A stretch of 15,257 bases of DNA. Source: Chloroflexota bacterium (GTDB taxonomy: Bacteria; Chloroflexota; Dehalococcoidia; UBA2979). The notes beneath the pieces were generated by a model, which made no database searches, had not been told where the DNA came from, and saw only the letters and a program-made list of their open reading frames with translations. Positions within the stretch are counted from its first letter, which is position 1, and every line of letters starts with the position of its first letter. The stretch covers positions 264 to 15,520 of the forward strand of contig VYDC01000122.1 in NCBI GenBank assembly GCA_009843585.1, read 5' to 3'. Below are positions 1 through 7,533 of this stretch, in pieces. The position numbers were made by a program, and so were the translations under genes.

Positions 1-1536
1 GAGGCGGTCAGGCACCTCGGCCGCCGCCTGGTGGAACTCGAGTCCTCGCGCCTCCTCGACGCCCGCGGCGGGCGCATCGCCCCGGCGGATCGCGAGGTCG
101 CCCGCGCGGACGTCGAGCGCCTTCGCGACGCGCTGGAGCGGGGGGAGGAGCGCGTCTTCTCGGCGGCGCTCTACCTCCGCGTCGGCGGGCGCTCCCGGGC
201 CGGGCTCGACCGCGCCTCGGCGCGCGCCGAGCAGGCGCTCTCCGGGATGCTGGCGGAGGCGAGGCCTGCCCTCTTCGAGATGATGCCGGGGCTCCTCTCC
301 TGCCTCCCGGCGGGCCAGGACCGTCTCCGCCTCAGGCGCAACCTCGACACCTCGAGCGTGGCGACGATGATCCCCTTCGCCTCGAGCCGGCTCGCCGCGC
401 CGCGGGGCCTCCTCTACGGGGAGAGCATCCCGGGGGGTTCCCTCGTCGTGCTCGACCCCTTCGGCCCCGGCCAGGAGAACGCGAACCGCGTCGTCTTCGC
501 GAAGAGCGGCGCAGGCAAGTCCTTCGCCTGCAAGGTCGAGGCGCTGCGCGCGCTCTTGCTCGGCATCGAGTACTGCGTCGTCGACCCCGAGGGCGAGTAC
601 GGGCGCATCTGCGAGGCCGTCTCCGGCCGCGTCGTGCGCCTCTCCGCAGGCGCGCCCCACCGCATCAACCCCTTCGACATCCCGCCCCGGGGCTCCGGGG
701 AGGGGGACGCGCTCGCGGCGCGGGTCGCTGCGCTCCAGGCGCTGCTCGCGCTGATGCTGGCGCCGGCCGGGGAGGGGCTCTCGCCGGAGGAGCGCGCCGC
801 GCTCGACCTCGCGCTCTACGAGTGCTACCGGCGGGCGGGCATCACCCCGGACCCGGAGACCCACGGCCGGCCGGCGCCGCTCCTCGCGGACCTCCTCCCC
901 GTGCTCGAGGAGTCGGGCGACCCCCACGGACTCGCGGCGCGCCTTCGGCGCTACGTCTCGGGGAGCCTGGGCCGGCTCTTCTCGGAGCCGACGACCCGGG
1001 GCCTCGACGGGGCGTTCGTCGTCTTCGACCTGAGCGCGCTCGAGGAGGAGCTGCGCCCGGTCGCGACCTGCCTCATCGCCGATCACGTCTGGGAGCGCGC
1101 GGCGCGCGACCCCAGGCCGCGCATGCTGCTCGTCGACGAGGCCTGGTCGCTGATGCGCCGCCCGGAGGGGGCGCGCTTCCTCTCGGAGCTCTCGCGCCGC
1201 GCCCGCAAGCGCTGGCTTGGCCTCACCACCGTGACGCAGGACGTGGAGGACTTTCTCGCCTCGGCCGAGGGCCGCACCGTCCTCTCCAACAGCGCGACGC
1301 AGCTGCTGATGCGCCAGGAGGGCGCCACCGTCGGCATCGTGCAGGAGACCTTCGGGCTCTCCTCCGCCGAGCGCTCCTTCCTGCTCGCCTGCCGCCCAGG
1401 CGAGGGTCTGCTGCTCGCCCGGGGCGCCCACGTCGCGCTCCGCGTGGTGGCGAGCCCGCACGAATATGAGCTCGCCACCACCGACCCCGCGGAGGTCGCC
1501 GGGCTCGCGGCCGCATCCCTGGAGGCGGCGCCGTGA
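1..1536 (+). CDS. VirB4/TraC-type conjugation ATPase, C-terminal two thirds (5' partial)
   Basis: This is the motor ATPase of a conjugative type IV secretion system; in this family it sits at the inner face of the membrane and powers channel assembly and transfer. The frame is open to base 1, so the true start lies upstream; a GTG at 31 is only the first start inside the window. Counting from 31, the Walker A motif SGAGKSF is at residues 159-165, followed by the VirB4-like stretch VVDPEGEYGRI (183-193) and RINPFDIPP (211-219). Walker B is MLLVDEAWSL (365-374), and TTVTQDVEDFL (399-409) is the downstream glutamine motif. The order and spacing match VirB4 C-terminal domains; full-length relatives are usually 600-850 residues, so a few hundred N-terminal residues are probably missing. 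It ends in a GTGA overlap with the primase gene, the first step of a coupled operon. I am confident of the family, not of the subtype. Confidence 0.9.
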   Translation, partial: EAVRHLGRRLVELESSRLLDARGGRIAPADREVARADVERLRDALERGEERVFSAALYLRVGGRSRAGLDRASARAEQALSGMLAEARPALFEMMPGLLSCLPAGQDRLRLRRNLDTSSVATMIPFASSRLAAPRGLLYGESIPGGSLVVLDPFGPGQENANRVVFAKSGAGKSFACKVEALRALLLGIEYCVVDPEGEYGRICEAVSGRVVRLSAGAPHRINPFDIPPRGSGEGDALAARVAALQALLALMLAPAGEGLSPEERAALDLALYECYRRAGITPDPETHGRPAPLLADLLPVLEESGDPHGLAARLRRYVSGSLGRLFSEPTTRGLDGAFVVFDLSALEEELRPVATCLIADHVWERAARDPRPRMLLVDEAWSLMRRPEGARFLSELSRRARKRWLGLTTVTQDVEDFLASAEGRTVLSNSATQLLMRQEGATVGIVQETFGLSSAERSFLLACRPGEGLLLARGAHVALRVVASPHEYELATTDPAEVAGLAAASLEAAP

Positions 1537-2585
1537 CCCGCCCCGACGTCGAGCGCGTCAAGAGCGCCAACCCCATCGCCTCCGTCGTCGAGCGCCACGG
1601 GGTCGAGCTGCGCCGCTCGGGGCGGCGCCTGGGCGGGCTCTGCCCCTTACACGAGGACCGGAGCCCCAGCCTCGCCGTCTACCCGGAGACGGAGAGCTTC
1701 TACTGCTTCGGCTGCGGGGCCGGCGGCGACGCCAGCGCCTTCGCCCCCCGCGCCTCGGGGGCCGGCGCCCGGGCGCCGCTGGCGCGCCGGGCGGCGGAGA
1801 GCCCGGCCCCCGAGGCGCCGCGCGCGCAGGCGCCCCCGCGGGCCCGGGCGCCCGAGCCCAGGGAGCGCGCGCCGCAGCTCTCCCTCGACGACCGCGTGCT
1901 GCTCACGGCGGCCTGCGAGCTCTACCACGAGGCGCTGCTCGGATCGCCCGAGGTCCTGGGCTACCTGGAGGGGCGCGGACTCCCGGCCTGGCTCGTGCGC
2001 TCGCGCCGGCTCGGCCTCTCGGACGGGCGGCGGCTCCTCCCCTACCTGAAGCGCCGCCGGCTCAGCGTGAAGAGGGCGCAGGAGGTCGGGCTCCTGCGGC
2101 AGGACGGCTCCGAGGCGATGGCCGGGCGCGTCGTGATCCCCGACCTCCGCGGCTCGCACTGCGGCTGGATGGTCGGGCGCGCGCTCTCCGGCGCCCTCAC
2201 GCCCAAGTACAGGGGGCTGGCGCTCCCGCGGCCGCTGCTCGGCTACGAGCCGGGCCGGAGGCGCCTCTTCGTGACGGAGGGCCCCTTCGACTGGCTGACG
2301 CTCGCCTCCGGGGGCCGCCCGGGGCGCGCGCACCGGGCGACCCAGCCCGGGCGCGGGGGCCTGCGCGCGCCCGCGCGCGCGCGCTCCGTGGTGCTGGTCA
2401 TGGACTCGGACGAGCCCGGCCGCCGGGCGGCGGCGGAGCTCGCCGCCGCGCTCGGGGCGCGAGCGCGCGTCCTGGAGCTCCCCGAGGGCGTCAAGGACCT
2501 GAGCGAGCTCGGCGCCCGGCCGGACGGCCGCGAGACCTTCTTCCGGCTGCTCGATCAGGGAAGGGGCGGCGATGCGCCGGCCTGA
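1533..2585 (+). CDS. DnaG-like primase: CHC2 zinc finger plus Toprim domain
   Basis: This 350-residue protein looks like a mobile-element primase that would synthesise RNA primers on transferred single-stranded DNA. The GTG start at 1533 overlaps the VirB4 stop (GTGA) and has GGAGG at 1521-1525. Residues 11-70 form a CHC2 zinc finger with ligands C37, H40, C58 and C61. Residues 72-112 are an Ala/Pro/Arg linker of low complexity. Residues 115-235 resemble the DnaG catalytic-core N-terminus. The Toprim part has the glutamate motif LFVTEGPFDWL (E249) and the acidic motif VMDSDEPGR (D291, D293). It ends soon after KDLSELG, so the C-terminal helicase-binding domain of chromosomal DnaG (about 600 residues) is absent, as in other plasmid and ICE primases. 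Residues 260-284, between the two acidic motifs, are oddly Arg/Gly/Ala-rich. Its place between two conjugation ATPases supports a role in transfer. Confidence 0.87.
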   Translation: MTRPDVERVKSANPIASVVERHGVELRRSGRRLGGLCPLHEDRSPSLAVYPETESFYCFGCGAGGDASAFAPRASGAGARAPLARRAAESPAPEAPRAQAPPRARAPEPRERAPQLSLDDRVLLTAACELYHEALLGSPEVLGYLEGRGLPAWLVRSRRLGLSDGRRLLPYLKRRRLSVKRAQEVGLLRQDGSEAMAGRVVIPDLRGSHCGWMVGRALSGALTPKYRGLALPRPLLGYEPGRRRLFVTEGPFDWLTLASGGRPGRAHRATQPGRGGLRAPARARSVVLVMDSDEPGRRAAAELAAALGARARVLELPEGVKDLSELGARPDGRETFFRLLDQGRGGDAPA

Positions 2586-5100
2586 GGAGCCCCTCCACCT
2601 CGCCGAGATCGTCCCCCCTCGCGAGCTTGAGGAGGGCGTCGAGGCCGCGCGCGGCATGCTGCGCGCGCTCGCGGGCTGCCGTCTCTCGCTCGAGATCGCC
2701 GTCGACTCGCGGGGGCCGCGCTGGTACGCGCGGGCGGGGTCGGCACCCGACCTCGAGCGCGCGCTCGCGCAGGTGCGCGCCGCCTACCCGCAGGCGCGCG
2801 TCGAGCCGCTCCCTCAGGACCGGCCGGACCTCGATCCGGCGCGGCCCCTCGGCGGGGAGTCGGCCGTGCGCGTCGAGCTCCTCCAGGACTCCGAGCCGGC
2901 GCTCCCGCTCCGCGGCGAGTGGCGCCACGACGCCGATCCGCTCTCGGGCATCGTCGCGGGCGTCGAGCCCGCCCCCGGCGAGCGGGTCGTCCTGAGGCTT
3001 GCGCTCGCTCCCGCGCCGGCCGAAGCGGCCGGAAGCATCCGCCGGCGGGCCGCCCCGGAGGTCCCCGCGCGCCGGGAGCCGTCCCCGCCCGGGGGGCCGA
3101 GCCCGATCCCCCTCGCCGGCGCGCTCGCGCTCGGCGCGGGGGCGCTCCAGGGCTGGCGCTGGCACGAGGCGGGCGAGTGGGACGTGCTGCTCGCCTGCGC
3201 CTCCGGCGCTCTCGTCGCGCTCCCGGCCGCGGCCGTGCTCGCGGCGCGCCGGCTCCGCCGCCCCGATCTGCTCCCGCCGCGGCTCGTCGGCCGCAAGCTC
3301 TCCGCGCCGCTCGCCCGGGCGGGCCTGGAGGTGATCGCCGTCGGCGGCCGCGGCGCCGCGGGGGAGAGGCTGCGGGCGCTCGCGCTGGAGGCCGCCTCCT
3401 CCTACGCCGGCTACGACGGCCCCGAGGGGGGAGCCCTGCGCCCCGGGAAGCCGCGCCGCGCGCGGCCGGGCGGCGCGGCGGGCCTGCCGCTGCTGCTGAG
3501 CTCGGACGAGCTCGCCGCGCTCTGGCACCTCCCCGACGGCGAGGGGGCCCCGCCCCGCGTCCGGCGCACGACGGCGCGGCGGCTTCCGCCCGCGCCGGGC
3601 CACGCGGAGCGCGGCGCCCGCGTCGGCGTCACCGACGCGGGCGGGGAGGCGCGGCCGGTGCTGATGCCGCGGCCGCTGCTCCACCGCAACCAGCTCGTCG
3701 TCGCGAAGACCCGGCGCGGCAAGTCGACGCTCCTGCGGCACCTGGCGCAGGAGCTGATGGAGGGCGTCTCGGCCGGGGAGGCCTCGCTCGTCGTCGTCGA
3801 CCCGCACCGCGACCTCGCCGAGGCCGTGCTCGCCTCGGTGCCCGGGGAACTCGAGGAGCGGACGACCTACCTCGACTTCGCGAACCTGGAGCGGCCGGTC
3901 GGCCTCAACCTGCTCGACCGCGAGCTCTTCTCCGATCGCGACCGCACCTCGGAGCACGTCGTCACGATGATGAACCGGCTCTGGCCCCTGAACTGGGGGC
4001 CGCGCATGGAGGGTGCGCTCCGCGCCTCGCTGCTGACGCTGCTCGACGCCAACGCGCAGGAGGAGCGGGGCCGGCAGTACACGCTGCTCGACGTCGCGCC
4101 GCTCCTCACCGACCGGGAGCTCCGCGAGGGGATCCTCGACCGGGTGCGCGACCCGGCGGTGCGCGCCTGGTGGCGCGACAACTACGACCGCGTCGGTCGC
4201 GTGCTGCAGCAGCAGACGGCGACGCCGGTCACCTCGAAGATCGGGCGCTTCACGGTGACCGAGGCCTCGCGCCTCGTCTTCGGGCAGGCGCGCTCGACTT
4301 TCGACCCGCGGGAGATCGTGCGGGGCGGCGGCGTGCTCGTCGTCAACACCGCCGCCGGCGCGCTCGGCGAGGGCGCCTCCTCGCTCGTCGGGGCGACGCT
4401 CCTCAACCTGCTCGGCCTGCTCGTCGAGGAGCAGGTGGCGCTCGAGCCGGGGCGGAGGCGCCGCATCGTCTCGCTGGTCGACGAGTCGAGCACGCTCGGC
4501 GCCGTCGACTACCCGCGCATGCTCTCCGAGCTCGGCAAGTACGGCGCGAGCTACGTGCTGGTGACGCAGTCGCTCGCGAAGCTCGACGCGGTCGACCGGG
4601 CGCTTGCGCCGACGCTCTTCTCCAACATCGACGGCCTCACCTGCTTCGGGGTGAGCGCCGAGGACGCGAGGCGGCTCGTCCCCGAGCTCGGGGGCGGCGT
4701 CGAGGTCTCCGACCTCGTCTCGCTCGACGACTTCCACTGCTACGCGCGCTGGTGGGACGGCAGCACGCGGCCCGAAGCCTTCTCGTTCCGTGTCGACCCG
4801 CCGCCCGCGGCGGCGCGAAGCCGGGCCGGGGCCATCGCGCGCGCCTCAGCCGAGCGGGTCGGCCGCCCGCGGGAGATCGTCGCCCGGGAGGTCTCGGGGG
4901 CGCTCGCCGAGCGCTCGCCCGCCCGCAAACCGGGCCGCGCGCGCACGCAGGCCGAGGATCTCGCCGCGCGGGCGATCGAGGGGTCGGGGCAGGCGGCCGC
5001 CGGCGAGGGTCCGCAGCCGGCGCCGGGCGGCCGCGGCAACGCGCAGAGGAAGCCGGCGCCGCGCGGCCGCGGCAACGCCCAGCGGAAGAATCAGCGGTGA
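2572..5100 (+). CDS. VirD4/TraD-like type IV coupling protein (conjugative DNA-transfer ATPase)
   Basis: This 842-residue protein is the likely coupling ATPase that feeds DNA to the secretion channel. The ATG at 2572 lies inside the primase gene (14-base overlap) behind AAGGGG at 2561-2566. The N-terminal domain (1-170) has no motif I recognise. Residues 178-196 and 203-226 are hydrophobic and could be two membrane helices. The P-loop is AKTRRGKST (378-386, K384), then LVVVDPHRDL (406-415) and VGLNLLDR (443-450), a VirD4/TraG-like pattern. Walker B is IVSLVDESSTL (632-642), and VLVTQSLAKLD (662-672) carries the conserved glutamine. Residues 744-842 are basic and disordered, ending in two copies of GRGNAQRK (820-827 and 832-839). 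HerA-like or DUF87-like ATPases share the P-loop fold, but the membrane segments and VirB4 neighbour favour a coupling protein. The relaxation gene follows with a GTGA overlap. Confidence 0.85.
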   Translation: MRRPEEPLHLAEIVPPRELEEGVEAARGMLRALAGCRLSLEIAVDSRGPRWYARAGSAPDLERALAQVRAAYPQARVEPLPQDRPDLDPARPLGGESAVRVELLQDSEPALPLRGEWRHDADPLSGIVAGVEPAPGERVVLRLALAPAPAEAAGSIRRRAAPEVPARREPSPPGGPSPIPLAGALALGAGALQGWRWHEAGEWDVLLACASGALVALPAAAVLAARRLRRPDLLPPRLVGRKLSAPLARAGLEVIAVGGRGAAGERLRALALEAASSYAGYDGPEGGALRPGKPRRARPGGAAGLPLLLSSDELAALWHLPDGEGAPPRVRRTTARRLPPAPGHAERGARVGVTDAGGEARPVLMPRPLLHRNQLVVAKTRRGKSTLLRHLAQELMEGVSAGEASLVVVDPHRDLAEAVLASVPGELEERTTYLDFANLERPVGLNLLDRELFSDRDRTSEHVVTMMNRLWPLNWGPRMEGALRASLLTLLDANAQEERGRQYTLLDVAPLLTDRELREGILDRVRDPAVRAWWRDNYDRVGRVLQQQTATPVTSKIGRFTVTEASRLVFGQARSTFDPREIVRGGGVLVVNTAAGALGEGASSLVGATLLNLLGLLVEEQVALEPGRRRRIVSLVDESSTLGAVDYPRMLSELGKYGASYVLVTQSLAKLDAVDRALAPTLFSNIDGLTCFGVSAEDARRLVPELGGGVEVSDLVSLDDFHCYARWWDGSTRPEAFSFRVDPPPAAARSRAGAIARASAERVGRPREIVAREVSGALAERSPARKPGRARTQAEDLAARAIEGSGQAAAGEGPQPAPGGRGNAQRKPAPRGRGNAQRKNQR
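5026..5088 (+). repeat. Two tandem copies of a short basic coding repeat
   Basis: Two 27-base copies (5026-5052 and 5062-5088), 36 bases apart start to start, encode GGRGNAQRK and RGRGNAQRK at the end of the coupling protein. They make a flexible, positively charged C-terminal tail. The DNA copies differ at only a few positions, so the duplication looks recent or maintained. Confidence 0.7.
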
Positions 5101-6980
5101 GCGCCCGGGCCTCGCGCCTCGACCGGGCCCTCGAGTGGGTCGCGCGCCTCTCGCTCCTCGGCGAGGAGGAGCTCGCGTGCCTGCTCGACGCCCCGGAGCG
5201 CGAGGCGCGCGCGCTGCGCCTCGAGCTCGAGCGGCTCGGCTGGACCGAGTGGCTGGTCCCCGGCGAGCCCGGGCTCCCCGGGGAGCGCCTCTCCTGGGTG
5301 CGGGAGGCGGCGCTCCCGGAGCTCGCGCGGCTGCTCGGCGTCGCGGTGGGGGAGCTCCCCGCCCACGTTCCCGTGCGGCGGGTGGACGTCCTCGACCGGA
5401 TCGTGCGCGTGGAGACCGCCGCCGGGGTGAACCGCTTCCTCGCCGAGCTGGCGGCCGACCCGGGCGTCCCGGGCGTGGAGCTCGAGGATGCGCGCTCGCT
5501 CCCGCTCGCCCTCCCGCGGCGCGGGCGCTGGTGGCCCCCCGGCGTCGATGGCTACGGCTGCCTCCGCGCGGGCTCGCTGCACGCGCCCTTCTTCGTGGCC
5601 TGGGACCGGGAGGCGGCTCCGGACGAGCACCGCCGGCTCCGGGCGCGGAGCTGGGCCGGGCCGGCGCCGGCGGCGGGCGGGAGCTGGGGGCGCGAGGGGC
5701 TGCCGCCCGTGCTCATCGTGGCGGCCGGCCGCCGCGCGGCGCCTCTCGGGGGGCGCGCCGCCACGAACGCGGCGGGGCGTCCGCCCCCGGGCCCGCCGGC
5801 GATCCTGATCGCGTCGTGGGCCGGCGCGGAAGAAGGTCCGGCCGGCGCGACATGGCTCGACCCGCTTTCGGGGCGCGCCGGTCCGCTGCTCGACGAGCTG
5901 GGATGGGGCGAGGCCCCGTCCCTGCCGCGTGTGCGCGTGGAGGGAGGCGCGGGACACCCGGTCGCCGCGGCGGCGCCTGCTCCGCTGAGGCGGTGGGCTG
6001 CGACCGCGGCGACCGCGCCCGGGACGCCCGCCGCCGAGCGCCTCGCCGCGCTGGCGATGGCGACCGATCCGGACGAGAAGCGGCTGCTGGAGCTCGTCGG
6101 CCGCTGGCCCCTGCTCACGGCGGGGCAGCTCGCGGGACTCGCGGCCCTCCCCGATGCGGCGGTGGAGAGGCGGCTGGCGGGGCTCCGGCGCCTCGGCGTC
6201 GTGCGCGTCGACGGCGACGCGCAACCCGGCGAGCCGGTCGAGGGCCAGGAGCTGCTACTGCTCACGCCGCTCGGCCTGCGCCTGCTCGCCCGCCGGGACG
6301 GCGTGCCGGTGCGCCGCTACGCGCGTCTCGCCGGCGTGAGCGCCCCGCACGCCTCGGCCGCCGGAAGCGCGTCGCCCTCGGGCGCGACACCGCCCGTCCG
6401 CCATCGCGCGCACCAACTCGGGCTCAACAGCGCGGTCGCCTGGCTCGCCTCGAAGGCCCGGGCCGGTGGCGGGCAGCTCGCAGCGTGCCGCAACGAGGCG
6501 CAGTCGACCAGTCGCTTCCGGCACGGGGGCGGCACGTCCTGGGTCCGGCCGGACGCGTCGGGCGTGCTCGTCCTCGGCGGGCGGGCGCTGCCGTTCCTGC
6601 TCGAGTATGACCGCGGCACGCTCGACTCGGGGGACTTCCGGGCGAAGCTCGCGGGCTACGGCCGCTACTACGCGGGCGATGCCTGGCGACACGACTTCGA
6701 CGAGGCGCCGGGGCTGCTCTTCGTCTGCAGCGATGGCCGCGCCGAGGAGCGCGTGGCCCGGGCGGTGCGCCGCTTTGGGGAGGGATCCGGTTCCCCGCTG
6801 CCGGTGCTCCTGACCACCGACCAGCTTCGGGAGTGGAGCGCGGGGAGTCGCGGCGGGCTGCTGGGTCCGGTCTGGAGGACTCCCGCCGGGGCCGGTCCCC
6901 GCGTATCGCTGAGCGGGTCAGGTACCGTGCCGCCGCCCGGAGTCGCCGTCTCGGAGCGCAGGTCTCGTGGGCGAGCGTAG
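5097..6980 (+). CDS. Replication-relaxation family protein with an internal duplication
   Basis: This 627-residue protein starts at GTG 5097, overlapping the coupling-protein stop (GTGA), with GGAAG at 5084-5088. I recognise the C-terminal half as the replication-relaxation family (plasmid/ICE proteins thought to nick or process the transfer origin). Residues 322-400 look like a winged helix (RLLELVGRWPLLTAGQL ... GLRLL). Residues 480-545 show a nuclease-like core: VRPDASGVL, PFLLEYDRGT, a later K517, then YGRYY and PGLLFVCSDGR. The N-terminal half repeats the plan more weakly: a helical block at 15-55, then GYGCLRAG and PFFVAWDREA (165-174), RARSW and LPPVLIVAAGRR. In this first copy the acidic residue of the E-x-D-R motif is Ala and the later Lys is Arg, so it is probably inactive. 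Residues 185-320 contain a Gly/Ala/Pro-rich linker. Its operon position fits a relaxosome role; that is family inference. Confidence 0.75.
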   Translation: MSARASRLDRALEWVARLSLLGEEELACLLDAPEREARALRLELERLGWTEWLVPGEPGLPGERLSWVREAALPELARLLGVAVGELPAHVPVRRVDVLDRIVRVETAAGVNRFLAELAADPGVPGVELEDARSLPLALPRRGRWWPPGVDGYGCLRAGSLHAPFFVAWDREAAPDEHRRLRARSWAGPAPAAGGSWGREGLPPVLIVAAGRRAAPLGGRAATNAAGRPPPGPPAILIASWAGAEEGPAGATWLDPLSGRAGPLLDELGWGEAPSLPRVRVEGGAGHPVAAAAPAPLRRWAATAATAPGTPAAERLAALAMATDPDEKRLLELVGRWPLLTAGQLAGLAALPDAAVERRLAGLRRLGVVRVDGDAQPGEPVEGQELLLLTPLGLRLLARRDGVPVRRYARLAGVSAPHASAAGSASPSGATPPVRHRAHQLGLNSAVAWLASKARAGGGQLAACRNEAQSTSRFRHGGGTSWVRPDASGVLVLGGRALPFLLEYDRGTLDSGDFRAKLAGYGRYYAGDAWRHDFDEAPGLLFVCSDGRAEERVARAVRRFGEGSGSPLPVLLTTDQLREWSAGSRGGLLGPVWRTPAGAGPRVSLSGSGTVPPPGVAVSERRSRGRA

Positions 6981-7155
6981 GCCACGCGGCGGCGAGCAGG
7001 CGGGGGGCGCCCGGCGCGCCCCGATCGCCGTGACCGTTCGGTGGCGAGCGGGGAGTCGCAGCCGGGCCTGGAACGAGCTCTGGCGGTGGCTGCTCGCCGA
7101 TCTCGACGATGGCCTCGCTGATCGAGAGTCCGGAGAGCCCCCCGGCGAGAGGTAG
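6967..7155 (+). CDS. Small basic protein, last gene of the conjugation operon
   Basis: A 62-residue ORF starts at GTG 6967 inside the end of the relaxation gene (14-base overlap, the same length as the primase/coupling-protein overlap), with GGAG at 6953-6956. I do not recognise the family. Residues 1-20 are Arg/Gly-rich, residues 21-50 contain VTVRWRAG and a tryptophan-rich helix (AWNELWRWLLADL), and the tail is acidic and polar. Coupling to the operon and good codon use in this frame argue that it is translated. Its last 18 codons fall inside the 68-bp direct repeat described separately, so the C-terminus may have been changed by whatever made that repeat. Chance ORFs of this size are common in such GC-rich DNA, so confidence is moderate. 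Confidence 0.5.
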   Translation: MGERRPRGGEQAGGARRAPIAVTVRWRAGSRSRAWNELWRWLLADLDDGLADRESGEPPGER

Positions 7156-7165
7156 ACTCTGGCCC
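7098..7165. repeat. Left copy of a 68-bp imperfect direct repeat
   Basis: This stretch matches 14048-14115 without gaps at 54 of 68 positions (about 79 percent, counted by hand), in the same orientation. It covers the last codons of the small gene at 6967-7155 and the first bases after it. An inner inverted pair, AGAGTC ... GACTCT, could form a stem; in the other copy one arm reads GATTCT, which would keep pairing as a G-U wobble in RNA. Mismatches fall 4, 6 and 4 in the three codon phases, so there is no coding signature on either strand. Possible explanations are an old attachment or insertion boundary, a duplicated structured element, or a remnant of a duplicated gene end. Confidence 0.6.
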
Positions 7166-7227
7166 TCAGGGTTTGGAGTTGTCTTCCGGCGTCCCAGCGG
7201 CGTAGTAAACGCACCCAATCCCCTGCG

Positions 7228-7533
7228 TCAGAGTGGAGTGGCTTGCCGCCAGGTCAACTCAACGCCCTCTCGCATGCGCTCCCACTCGGGTGTCGGCGGC
7301 CTGCGGAAGAACGTCCATCTCGCCCCAAAGTCCTTCAGAGAAGACTCGATGTGGTACGCCGCCGGAGCGGATCTCGTCGACGCACGAGGCCCAACGGCAA
7401 TGCCAGGCCACCATTCCCTCAGCATCTCGTGCGTCAACGAGGCGCAGGCCCTCGAGGCGCAGGTCGGGAAGACCCGCGACCCTATCGCGCAAGCGCTCGG
7501 GTGGATGGGACCCTTCTCCCCGCCTCGCACCAT
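7228..7533 (-). CDS. Small ORF coupled to the STAND gene, possibly frameshifted
   Basis: On the minus strand the STAND stop and an ATG share one base (TGATG at 7535-7531), giving a 101-residue ORF that ends at a TGA at 7228-7230. Its second half is protein-like (YHIESSLKDFGARWTFFRR and EWERMREGVELTWRQ), with mostly G or C third positions. The first half looks poorer. The next frame (7259-7543, GTG start) reads better there, with LPDLRLEGLRLVDARD. This suggests a single small gene of about 100 residues broken by one frameshift near 7390-7430, or two competing chance frames. No family recognised. Being downstream in the same transcript, it could be an accessory to the STAND protein, but that is only position-based. 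Confidence 0.35.
   Translation of the reverse strand: MVRGGEKGPIHPSACAIGSRVFPTCASRACASLTHEMLREWWPGIAVGPRASTRSAPAAYHIESSLKDFGARWTFFRRPPTPEWERMREGVELTWRQATPL

Noticed and set aside
2491..4737. A 748-residue open frame antisense to the coupling protein
   Set aside because: It is Arg/Glu/Gly-rich low-complexity sequence without domains, mirroring the codon bias of the real gene; long antisense frames are expected at this GC.
2919..5096. Long upstream extension of the relaxation gene frame back to 2919
   Set aside because: It runs through the coupling protein in another frame and reads as Arg/Ala/Pro noise; GTG 5097 has a ribosome site and a GTGA junction.
7098..7165. Reading the direct repeat as PEP-CTERM-like gene ends (minus-strand LLLTRGLLGLSSS-type sequence)
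   Set aside because: No basic tail follows, no exported gene precedes, and mismatches between copies show no third-position bias.
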